Source: Candidatus Sulfotelmatobacter sp.
GTDB taxonomy: Bacteria > Acidobacteriota > Terriglobia > Terriglobales > Acidobacteriaceae
Assembly: GCA_030041215.1 (NCBI GenBank)
Contig: JASHOH010000201.1
Span: 1-34,902, forward strand
Length of the DNA stretch: 34,902 nt
Direction of reading: 5' to 3'
Shown: positions 1-6,830 of the stretch, one piece after another
Numbering within the stretch: the stretch's first letter is position 1
How the letters are laid out: every line of letters begins with the position of its first letter
Notes under the pieces: model-generated
What the model was told of the DNA's origin: nothing
What the model saw: only the letters and a program-made list of their open reading frames with translations
Database searches by the model: none
Translations under genes and position numbers: made by a program

Positions 1-1281
1 GCCTTCCGCCTTGGAGGCGGCGAGGACGCGAGAGAGCAGCGCGTCGTTATTGGTGAAGGCCCCGATGTTGACGTGGCCAAGCGCGACGACGATGGCTCCG
101 GTGAGCGTGGCGGCGTCGACCAGGTGGGTGCAACCCAGGCGCTGCGCGTAAGTGAGCGCGTCGATCAGAATCAGCCGGCCTTCGGCGTCGGTGTTGAGCA
201 CCTCAACTGTTTTTCCGTCGAGCGATTTCACGATATCGCCGGGGCGCTGAGCGCGGCCACCCACCATGTTCTCGACGGCGGGCACGAACGCGGTCACGCG
301 AATGGCGGGCTTCAACTTCGAGATCGCGCGGATGGCGCCCAGCACGGCCGCGCCGCCGGCCATGTCGTACTTCATTTTTTCCATGCCATCCGCGGGCTTG
401 ATCGAAATGCCGCCGGTATCGAACGTGATACCTTTGCCCACGAGGCCGAGCAATGGTTTTTCCGGCGCGCCCGCCGGTTCGTATTTCATCACGATCAGTG
501 CGGGCGGCTCGTCGGAGCCTTGCGCCACGCTCCAGAATGCGCCCATTTTCAATTCTTTGATTTTGTCTGCGCCGTAAACCTCGCACTTCAGCCCGACCTC
601 CTGCGACATTTTCTCGGCCCGCTCCGCGAGAATCGTGGGCGTCATGCGGTTAGAAGGCTCGTTCACCAGATCGCGCACGAAATTCTGTGACTCACCGATG
701 ATCTGGGCTTCGTTGGCCGCTTTCTCCAGCGCGGCTTTATCTCCGCTGGCGACTATGGTGAGCTCGTCGATCTTCTGATCTTTGCGGTCGCTACGGTAAT
801 AATCGGGATCGAAATCGCCGACTAGCGCCCCCTCGACGATCGCGCGCGTCGCGACTTCGGAAAGCAAGGCCTCCTTTGAAGGGAATATCTCCAACTCGGG
901 CCTCAACGGCGGAGCAATAAAGGCGAAGCTGCGAATCCCGCGAGATTTGAGCGTGCGCGCAGCAGTTCCGGCAATGCGGCGCAATTCGTAACTCGAAAAT
1001 TTATTTGCTGAGCCACCGCTGATGAGCAGCAGGCGCTTCGCTTTTAACCCGGCTGGTTTGTGCAGTAAATTGGTTTCGTAAAGCTTGCCGGTAAGCTCTC
1101 CGCTGGCCAGCAGATCGGCCGCCGCGGCTTGCACAGCGGCATCGCTGGTAGCCAGCTTCAGTTGCGGTTTCGCGTCTTTATTCTTTTGTGCTTGCGCGGG
1201 ATCGGCGTGATTCAGCACTACGGCGACCAGAGATTCGGTTTCCAGTTGAGCAGGAGGAGTAAGGGAAATGTTCGTTTTCAT
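1..1281 (-). CDS. pepA: Leucyl aminopeptidase (M17), 3' end cut by window edge
   Basis: This is a cytosolic M17 leucyl aminopeptidase, a two-metal exopeptidase that releases N-terminal residues from peptides. I translated it from the ATG whose codon occupies 1281-1279; the frame stays open to base 1, so about 427 of the usual ~500 residues are present and the C-terminus is missing. The catalytic domain is recognisable: GKGITFDTGG around residues 282-291 gives Lys283 and Asp288, and NTDAEGRL at 363-370 gives the Asp and Glu metal ligands. The N-terminal macrodomain-like half is less conserved, as is normal for the family. There is no signal peptide. It is divergent from the exported M1 peptidase at 1520 across 238 bp. 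A weak AAGAG lies upstream of the ATG. Family assignment is firm; the exact substrate range is unknown. Confidence 0.95.
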   Translation of the reverse strand, partial: MKTNISLTPPAQLETESLVAVVLNHADPAQAQKNKDAKPQLKLATSDAAVQAAAADLLASGELTGKLYETNLLHKPAGLKAKRLLLISGGSANKFSSYELRRIAGTAARTLKSRGIRSFAFIAPPLRPELEIFPSKEALLSEVATRAIVEGALVGDFDPDYYRSDRKDQKIDELTIVASGDKAALEKAANEAQIIGESQNFVRDLVNEPSNRMTPTILAERAEKMSQEVGLKCEVYGADKIKELKMGAFWSVAQGSDEPPALIVMKYEPAGAPEKPLLGLVGKGITFDTGGISIKPADGMEKMKYDMAGGAAVLGAIRAISKLKPAIRVTAFVPAVENMVGGRAQRPGDIVKSLDGKTVEVLNTDAEGRLILIDALTYAQRLGCTHLVDAATLTGAIVVALGHVNIGAFTNNDALLSRVLAASKAEG

Positions 1282-1345
1282 GATCTCTTTTAGGAATGAT
1301 CTTCTAGTATCGTCGGCGGGAAGGGAATTGCGCAAGCAACGGATG

Positions 1346-1359
1346 TGGCCACGTGGCCA
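1346..1359. promoter_or_regulatory. Perfect 14-bp palindrome between divergent peptidase genes
   Basis: TGGCCACGTGGCCA reads identically on both strands and lies in the 238-bp space between pepA (-) and the M1 peptidase gene (+), 65 bp from the pepA start and 160 bp from the M1 start. Its position suggests an operator shared by the two genes, but no regulator for it is seen in the window. A TATGAT hexamer at 1482-1487, with GTGACG 18 bp upstream, is a possible promoter for the M1 gene. Confidence 0.35.
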
Positions 1360-1519
1360 GGGTCTGTGTTATCGCGAGCTTCCTAGATTCGCCTTAGATT
1401 TTGTCGCCGACAGCGGAACAATCAGCATTCGGGCTTCGTATCTGGCCTTCGTGGAGAGTGACGGCGCACGTCCGTCCGGCGTATGATTCCATTCCGCGGT
1501 TGAAATTGGGGTTTTATCG

Positions 1520-3592
1520 ATGAAAATCCGCTCGATTATTCTGCTCCTGCCCTTGTTTTCTGTGCTCGCCATTACTCTGGCTGTTTACCAGCACGCAGCG
1601 AAGGCTGCACCGCAAGTCACCGCCACCCAGCATGCGCCCGCGGCGAAAGCTGCTCGGGGCTCGAGCGCGTCGCACGATTCCGGCGCGATCTCCATCCCCG
1701 ACACCACGCTGGCCATCAATTCCGATAAGCCCATGTCCGAGCGTGTGGTTCACTACGAGATCGCCGCGAAATACGACGCCAAAATGCACGTCGTTGACGC
1801 CAGCGAAGTGCTCACATATCACAATGTCACTGGCCAGCCGCTTGATCATTTTCCATTCCATCTGTATCAGAACGCGTTTCAACCAAAGGCCACGTGGGTT
1901 ACCGAAGCCAAGCTGATGGGCAGCCGCGATCAGAACTATGCCAAGTGGGAAGACAAAGACTACGGCTCGGAAGAGATCAAGAAAATCGAAGTCGTCGGCC
2001 AAGGCGACCTGACGTCAAAGCTGCACTACATCGCTCCCGACGACGGCAATAAAGACGACAAGACCGTGATCGACTTGCCCGTGAACAAACCCATCGCTCC
2101 GGGCGAGTACGTGCAATTCAAAATCAACTTCCAGACAAAATTCCCTGAAACCCAGGCGCGCTCGGGATGGAAACGCGATTTCGTTCTCGGCGGCCAGTGG
2201 TTTCCGAAAGTCGGCGTGTTCTGGCACGGAGCATGGAACTGCCACCAGTATCACAACACAACCGAGTTTTTTGCAGACTTCGGCGTTTTCGACGTGAAGC
2301 TGACTGTTCCGCAGAATGAAATCGTTGGCGCCAGCGGAGTAAGAGTCAGCGAAATCAAAAACGCCGATGGCACCCAAACGCTCACTTATCACGGTGACGA
2401 CATCCACGACTTTGCATGGACTGCCAGCCCTCGTTACAAAGTGAAAGAGGATGGCATCTTCCAAGGACAGATGGGTCCGGTGCGAATGCGGATTCTTATG
2501 CAGCCGGCGCACTGGAGTCAGGCCGAACGCCACGAGAAAATTCTCCGCGAAACGATGGAGCACTTCGAGCGCTGGTACGGGCCATATCCCTATAAGACGA
2601 TCACGCTCGTTGACCCCGAACCGGATTCAGCCGCCGGCGGCATGGAGTACCCAACATTCATTACTGGCTACACCAGTTGGTTCATGCCCGAGGGACTGCA
2701 TTTTCCGGAATTGGTCGTCGAGCACGAGTTCGGTCACCAGTATTGGTATGGAATGGTGGCCACGAACGAATTTGAAGATGCCTGGATGGATGAGGGAATT
2801 AACAGCTACACCGAAGTGAAGATCCTGGATTCAATTCTTGGCCGCGATACATCAATTTTGAATTTGGCAGGCGCAACTGCCGGCGAAAGGGAAACACAGC
2901 GGCTGGGTTATATCGGCGTGGCCGATTTCGATGCGATGGCCGAGAACGCTTACGAATACTACAACTCCAATTCCTATGCGGGCATCACTTATGGCAAGAC
3001 GGCAAGCGTGCTGCTCACCCTCGAAGGCATCATCGGCGAAGACACCATGCGAAGCGCTCTGCATGTCTATTTCATGAAATACCGGTTCACCCACCCGACT
3101 AAAGAAGATTTTCTAAAGACAATCGAAGAAGTCTCAGGCACGAACCTGCGCTGGTACTTCAACCAGGCGGTTTACGGAACGCAAGTGCTCGATTACAAAA
3201 TAGCGCGAATCGAATCCCTTCCCGTGAACTGGTACGAGGAAAAGAAAAAGGGCGCGGATGACAAGAATACGGTTTATCGCTCGTATGTCTGGGTGCAGCG
3301 GAAAGAAGATTTTGTGATGCCGGTCGAAGTCGAAATCAAATTCAGCGACGACAGCAAGGTTCGCGAGCACTGGGATGGAGCCGGTCGCTGGATAAAGTTT
3401 GGTCCGTATGATAAGAAAGCGAAAATTACCTCGGCAGAAATCGATCCCAACCATACCAACCAGATCGACCGCAACAATTTCAACAACAGCTACAGGGCTG
3501 AACCAAACGGCAAGGCGGCGCGAAAAGTGTCGAATTACTGGATGTTCACGACACAGTGGATCAGCCAGGCGCTGGCATGGTGGGGAGTGTAA
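1520..3592 (+). CDS. Exported M1-family metallopeptidase
   Basis: A 690-residue zinc peptidase of the gluzincin M1 family, predicted to hydrolyse peptides outside the cytoplasm. Residues 1-30 form a signal peptide (basic start, long hydrophobic run, AKAA-type cleavage region). The zinc site HEFGH is at 402-406 with the third ligand Glu425 in the WMDEG segment, which is exact HExxH-x18-E spacing. GGMEY at 373-377 takes the place of the GAMEN exopeptidase motif. It lacks the long helical C-terminal domain of aminopeptidase N, unlike the second M1 gene at 13490, and ends with a ~100-residue beta-rich tail. No strong ribosome binding site precedes the ATG. Endo- versus aminopeptidase activity cannot be told from sequence; the Tyr in GGMEY is within the known variation of M1 relatives. 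Confidence 0.92.
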   Translation: MKIRSIILLLPLFSVLAITLAVYQHAAKAAPQVTATQHAPAAKAARGSSASHDSGAISIPDTTLAINSDKPMSERVVHYEIAAKYDAKMHVVDASEVLTYHNVTGQPLDHFPFHLYQNAFQPKATWVTEAKLMGSRDQNYAKWEDKDYGSEEIKKIEVVGQGDLTSKLHYIAPDDGNKDDKTVIDLPVNKPIAPGEYVQFKINFQTKFPETQARSGWKRDFVLGGQWFPKVGVFWHGAWNCHQYHNTTEFFADFGVFDVKLTVPQNEIVGASGVRVSEIKNADGTQTLTYHGDDIHDFAWTASPRYKVKEDGIFQGQMGPVRMRILMQPAHWSQAERHEKILRETMEHFERWYGPYPYKTITLVDPEPDSAAGGMEYPTFITGYTSWFMPEGLHFPELVVEHEFGHQYWYGMVATNEFEDAWMDEGINSYTEVKILDSILGRDTSILNLAGATAGERETQRLGYIGVADFDAMAENAYEYYNSNSYAGITYGKTASVLLTLEGIIGEDTMRSALHVYFMKYRFTHPTKEDFLKTIEEVSGTNLRWYFNQAVYGTQVLDYKIARIESLPVNWYEEKKKGADDKNTVYRSYVWVQRKEDFVMPVEVEIKFSDDSKVREHWDGAGRWIKFGPYDKKAKITSAEIDPNHTNQIDRNNFNNSYRAEPNGKAARKVSNYWMFTTQWISQALAWWGV

Positions 3593-3600
3593 AAGGCGCG

Positions 3601-3652
3601 AGGAGCTGAGAAGCTGGGAGCCAGAAGCTAGAAGCTAGAAGCAGAGGTAAAC
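3601..3652 (+). repeat. Short AGAAGCT tandem tract
   Basis: Between the M1 peptidase gene and the next gene lies a purine-rich tract with repeated AGAAGCT units, clearest at about 3623-3642. A related GAGAAGCTAGAA stands at 6685-6696 upstream of the secretin gene. The tract runs directly into the AGAGGT that serves as ribosome binding site for the gene at 3655. Confidence 0.5.
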
Positions 3653-3654
3653 CA

Positions 3655-4623
3655 ATGAACGAAAATCGCGGCTTTCTAAGCAGCGGCTGGGCCATGGTCA
3701 GCCGCAACAAGCGCTACATTGTCTGGTTCTACGTACTGAATCTCGCGCTGGCGCTTGGCGGCAGCCTCGCTTTCAGCAACCAGGCTCATGAGATTCTCGA
3801 TCACAGCCTGCTATCGGACCGCCTTGTCCTCGGCTTTGATCTATCCGTGTACTTCGACATGTTAGCGGGGCCCGAATTCGGACCAACCAGCGCTTCGCAG
3901 GCCTCAGCAGGTGGTTTTGCCCTGCTTTTCTTCGTTGCAACAGCGTTGTTTCTGCCCGGCATCCTGCAGGGCTACGCCTCGACCTATCGTCTGCCGCGCG
4001 AAGATTTTTTCCGCGCCTGCGGCCGCAACCTGTGGCGTTTCATCCGGCTGATGATCATCGCAGGAATCATCATGGGTATCGTGGCCGGAATTCTTTTTAG
4101 CATTCGCGGCGCACTGGTGAAGGCTGCCGGTAAAAGCACGAATGAATTGCTGCCCTTCTATACGTCGATGGCAAGTTTGCTCGTCATTTTCCTGATGATG
4201 TGCACCCTGCGCATCTGGTTCGACCTCGCCCAGGCCGACGTGGTTCTCAGCGACCAGCGCGCGGTTCGGCGATCAATCGGCAAGGCCTTTCGCCACACGT
4301 GGCGAGGCCTGGGCAGGCTGCTGGGCAGTTACGTTGTAGCCACGGTTGTGGCTGCCATTTTTCTGGTCAGCGGACTCTGGGTGTGGATGAAGTTTGTCCC
4401 GCCCGCGAGCGTGCTGGGAGCCTTCGTCGTAAGCCAATTAACGTTGCTGCTGTTGTTGATTCCCCGGTTCTGGCAACGCGCCGTTGCGGTCAGCTACTAC
4501 AAGCAGCACATGATCGAGCCTATCGCGGAGCAGCCGTTTACACCGTCGGCGATTCCGGCCCCTGCAACAGAGCCGGAGGCGGCCACAGTGCCCGCGTCAG
4601 CCCCGGAAACTCCCGTGCCGTAG
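3655..4623 (+). CDS. Polytopic membrane protein of unknown function
   Basis: A 322-residue integral membrane protein that I do not recognise. Hydrophobic segments lie near residues 23-42, 87-108, 130-150, 170-188, 220-245 and 252-270, suggesting six membrane spans. The C-terminal ~35 residues are a Pro/Ala/Glu/Thr-rich low-complexity tail, probably disordered. The segment between spans 4 and 5 is basic and resembles the connecting regions seen in DUF4013/glycerophosphoryl-type membrane domain proteins, but this resemblance is loose. The start is set by AGAGGT six bases before the ATG. It follows the exported M1 peptidase by 62 bp on the same strand and may be co-transcribed. The coding evidence (long open frame, clear membrane pattern, good RBS) is strong; the function is unknown. 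Confidence 0.85.
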   Translation: MNENRGFLSSGWAMVSRNKRYIVWFYVLNLALALGGSLAFSNQAHEILDHSLLSDRLVLGFDLSVYFDMLAGPEFGPTSASQASAGGFALLFFVATALFLPGILQGYASTYRLPREDFFRACGRNLWRFIRLMIIAGIIMGIVAGILFSIRGALVKAAGKSTNELLPFYTSMASLLVIFLMMCTLRIWFDLAQADVVLSDQRAVRRSIGKAFRHTWRGLGRLLGSYVVATVVAAIFLVSGLWVWMKFVPPASVLGAFVVSQLTLLLLLIPRFWQRAVAVSYYKQHMIEPIAEQPFTPSAIPAPATEPEAATVPASAPETPVP

Positions 4624-4685
4624 CCCTTTACCGATTTCAATGCCAGATTGAGCTGTTCCGCGTCTTGGATTGAGGTTCTAGTGAG

Positions 4686-5393
4686 TTACATACTCTTGGC
4701 GTTGAGAACCGCCTGCACTTGGGTCAGCAGGGCTGCGCTGGCTAAGCCCGCATCTTGCGTGGAAAATTCAGCGCCCAGCTCAATTACCGGCAAGCCTGCG
4801 CATGCAGCCCGAAATGCCTGCTTCGAGGCTGGAGACGCGCTCACGTCCGGCCCCGCCAACAGCAAGTCGAACTTCGTAATACGCATCAGGATCAGCGCGT
4901 CGCGCAAGTGGCTGCTGGTGTGAACGTCGTGTCCAGTGTGGCGGAGGAGTTCCCGCAAACACGCGAGCACGTCGGCGTTGCTGTCCACGCAGAGAATGCT
5001 GCGCCCGCTCGAAAGCGCAGTTTCCGCATGTCCCTTGGGTTTGTAAAAAGCGGCGACAGCGTTCTCTTCGGATTCATGCGTGTCGAACAGCTTGTTAAGG
5101 TGCGATAGCGCGAGCACCTTGCGCACATGTTCGGGAACGTTGCAGAGTTTCAAGTCTCCGTGCACCTGGCGCGTGCTGGTCAACGTGCGGACAATTGTAC
5201 CCAGCCCGCTGCTGTCGATGAATGCAACGTCACCCAGGTGCAGTACGATGGATCGGCGGTCACGCAGCAGCCAGGCGACGTGCGACCGCAGAGACTCGCT
5301 CTCACTTCCGGCAACGATGCGCCCGTTGCAGTGAACGATGGTGACGCGTCCCACATCCCGGCTTTGAAGTGTTAGGCGTGAGGGGTTTGCCAT
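4686..5393 (-). CDS. STAS domain protein with degenerate receiver domain
   Basis: A 235-residue two-domain regulatory protein. Residues ~8-115 are a STAS (anti-sigma factor antagonist) domain: the DSSGLG motif at 60-65 contains the Ser that partner kinases phosphorylate in SpoIIAA/RsbV proteins. Residues ~131-235 look like a response-regulator receiver fold: ILCVDSNADV at 133-142 matches the first beta strand and acidic pocket, but at the usual phosphoacceptor position the sequence is LLLAGPDV, with Ala180 where Asp is expected. The receiver is therefore probably not phosphorylated and may be a protein-protein interaction module. No kinase or sigma factor is adjacent. It lies downstream of the Smr and smpB genes on the same strand. 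A partner-switching role is inferred from the family; the actual partner is unknown. Confidence 0.85.
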   Translation of the reverse strand: MANPSRLTLQSRDVGRVTIVHCNGRIVAGSESESLRSHVAWLLRDRRSIVLHLGDVAFIDSSGLGTIVRTLTSTRQVHGDLKLCNVPEHVRKVLALSHLNKLFDTHESEENAVAAFYKPKGHAETALSSGRSILCVDSNADVLACLRELLRHTGHDVHTSSHLRDALILMRITKFDLLLAGPDVSASPASKQAFRAACAGLPVIELGAEFSTQDAGLASAALLTQVQAVLNAKSM

Positions 5394-5423
5394 GAGGCAC
5401 GATCAAAGGTTTTGAGTCGGAAC

Positions 5424-5429
5424 ATTATA
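5424..5429 (-). promoter_or_regulatory. Candidate -10 box for the STAS gene
   Basis: On the minus strand TATAAT is centred about 33 bp upstream of the STAS gene start, a perfect consensus -10. No convincing -35 hexamer is seen 16-18 bp further upstream, so this is only a candidate. Confidence 0.3.
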
Positions 5430-5460
5430 TGCATAAAGGCCTGGCTGTGTGGAGAGATTT

Positions 5461-5489
5461 ACCCTGTGTTCCCTGTACCCTCTGTGTTT
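5461..5489 (-). repeat. ACAGAGG-type dispersed intergenic repeat, copy A
   Basis: Read on the minus strand this stretch is a run of near-repeats of the form ACAGAGGGTACAGGGAACAC. Similar CACGGAG-rich tracts occur at 12005-12033 (+) and 34295-34320 (-). Dispersed copies in intergenic positions suggest a small repeat family rather than a regulatory site of one gene. Confidence 0.4.
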
Positions 5490-5500
5490 GTTTTGTAAGC

Positions 5501-5860
5501 CTACAGCACGACAATCGTAATTCCCCTGTTCGCCCGGCCCAGGTCGGGATCATTCTTCAGTTCCGGGAGCGCCTTCAGCAATTGCCAGGACGCATCGTCG
5601 GACCTCGACCAATTCTCGCCGAAGATGCAGGCGCGAATTTTGCCTCCGGCAGCCATTTCTACCAATGTCTTCTGCACGGCAATGCGAATCTCACCGCCCG
5701 CACCGGTCGAGCCGTAGCCGTGGACGAGCTTTAATAACCTGGCGTTCTCGCAGCGTGCCAGCGCCAGTTCACGCTCCAGGTGCTGCAAGGCTTCGCGCAC
5801 CAGCGGCATGTCGGATTTGAGGTTGACGGTTTTGATAACGAGACCCCGAGTTGCTGCCAA
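5501..5860 (-). CDS. Smr-domain-like small protein
   Basis: A 119-residue protein resembling the small MutS-related (Smr) domain, a nuclease or nucleic-acid-binding fold. The segment LLKLVHGYGSTGAGG (42-56) carries the HGxG signature, preceded by an amphipathic helix (19-35). The usual LDLHG motif near the N-terminus is replaced by VNLKSDM, so nuclease activity is uncertain. The start used is TTG (codon 5860-5858) with AGGG just upstream; no ATG lies in frame before Met18. It follows smpB by 52 bp on the same strand, so the two may be co-transcribed, which would fit a role in RNA or translation quality control, though that link is inference. Confidence 0.72.
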   Translation of the reverse strand: MAATRGLVIKTVNLKSDMPLVREALQHLERELALARCENARLLKLVHGYGSTGAGGEIRIAVQKTLVEMAAGGKIRACIFGENWSRSDDASWQLLKALPELKNDPDLGRANRGITIVVL

Positions 5861-5912
5861 TGGCCCTGAATTCAGCTTTAGCCCTTAAAGCTTGCGAGAA
5901 CGCCGAGATTTT

Positions 5913-6461
5913 CTACGCTCCCTTCCTGCCTCGCGCGATCGCCTCTCTCGCCTCCTTATCCGCCGTCCTTCTTCGTTCCGTCTCGCGTTTGTCCCATAGC
6001 TGCTTGCCTTTAGCCAGCGCCAGTTCAACCTTTACTCTACCGTTCTTGAAGTACATTCGAGTAGGGATTAGCGTCAGACCCTTGGGTTGCGTCTTGCCGA
6101 TCAGCTTGCGAATTTCATCTTTATGCATCAGCAGCTTGCGGGTGCGCAGGGCGGCATGGTTTGAATAGCTGCCGTGTGAATACGGGCTGATGTGGCAATT
6201 CAGCAACCAGAGTTCTCCGTCTTTCACTAGCCCGTACGAATCTTTCAGGTTGACCAGGCCGCTGCGAATCGATTTCACCTCGGTTCCGGTCAAAACCATC
6301 CCGCACTCAAATTTTTCCAGCAAGAAATAGTTGTGCGAAGCGATCCTATTAACAGCGGCATCCCTCTGTCCGGCAGCGGTGGGATCGCGCCGCGGAGATT
6401 TTTCCGGGTTCGCTTTGGTCTGATGTGCGGACTGGCGGGGCATGGGGGTGGCTCGGTTCAT
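5913..6461 (-). CDS. smpB: SsrA-binding protein SmpB
   Basis: SmpB binds the tRNA-like domain of tmRNA and delivers it to stalled ribosomes for trans-translation. The 182-residue product has all the usual blocks: NYFLLEKFECGMVLTGTEVK (beta-barrel start), SIRSG, the LLNCHISPYSHGSYSNH stretch, RKLLMHKDEI, PTRMYFKNGRVKVELALAKG and a basic C-terminal tail with DKRETERRR, which folds in the ribosomal A site. It is about 25 residues longer than typical SmpB at the N-terminus, where the sequence is polar and basic. Met7 is an alternative start. No tmRNA gene (ssrA) was found in the adjoining space. It heads a minus-strand group with the Smr-like gene. Confidence 0.97.
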   Translation of the reverse strand: MNRATPMPRQSAHQTKANPEKSPRRDPTAAGQRDAAVNRIASHNYFLLEKFECGMVLTGTEVKSIRSGLVNLKDSYGLVKDGELWLLNCHISPYSHGSYSNHAALRTRKLLMHKDEIRKLIGKTQPKGLTLIPTRMYFKNGRVKVELALAKGKQLWDKRETERRRTADKEAREAIARGRKGA

Positions 6462-6555
6462 CTTAGCAAGAACTGGATCGCGGGCTTCGGCTATCGGGCT
6501 TTCGCCTTCGTAGCGTCCGCCTACCCGGAACGAAATCGATGCGTCTCGGCGGCTG

Positions 6556-6580
6556 TCGCGAAGGCATCTTGCCTTCGCGA
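6556..6580. repeat. Perfect 11-bp inverted repeat hairpin
   Basis: TCGCGAAGGCA and its exact reverse complement TGCCTTCGCGA are separated by only three bases (TCT). No U-rich tract follows on either strand, which argues against an intrinsic terminator. It lies between two divergent genes, so a terminator is not expected there either. It resembles REP-like palindromic intergenic elements. Confidence 0.7.
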
Positions 6581-6706
6581 GGCGGACGGGACGGCGGCCC
6601 TACAGGAAAAAGACTGAGAGTCCAAGCCCAAGGCGTCCGAAGGTCTAAGACTAAAGAGTGTAACTCCCCTGCATGCAATCACATGAGAAGCTAGAAAACC
6701 CGATGC

Positions 6707-6712
6707 TATAAT
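6707..6712 (+). promoter_or_regulatory. Candidate -10 box for the secretin gene
   Basis: A perfect TATAAT lies about 120 bp upstream of the secretin ATG. The -35 region at 17-bp spacing (TGAGAA) is weak. If used, the transcript has a leader of roughly 110 nt that includes a T-rich segment. Confidence 0.4.
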
Positions 6713-6830
6713 CGCTTCCATAGCACAGTTTTTTTGCTTTTTTGGGCCAAAGGCTCAACCGAATCCCAGGTTCGCTGGCTTTCGGGATCGATACGTGTCC
6801 GGCGAATACATTCTTGATGAGGACTGACGA

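Larger units (their letters stand above)
6462..6830. other. 369-bp divergent intergenic region (smpB / secretin)
   Basis: No convincing gene is present. The stretch holds a perfect 11-bp-arm hairpin (6556-6580), a GAGAAGCTAGAA repeat fragment (6685-6696), a TATAAT hexamer (6707-6712) and a T-rich leader (6729-6742) followed by GAGGA before the secretin ATG. A tmRNA gene was looked for because of smpB but none is recognisable. Confidence 0.6.

Noticed and set aside
73..690. 205-codon open frame on the plus strand
   Set aside because: It lies opposite the leucyl aminopeptidase, whose translation shows the K283/D288 and NTDAEGRL motifs in one frame; the plus-strand product has no recognisable pattern.
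6556..6580. Intrinsic terminator
   Set aside because: The stem is perfect, but no U-rich tract follows on either strand and the flanking genes are divergent.
6462..6830. Possible tmRNA gene next to smpB
   Set aside because: I looked for a tRNA-like end with CCA and an Ala-rich tag frame; none is seen in this gap.
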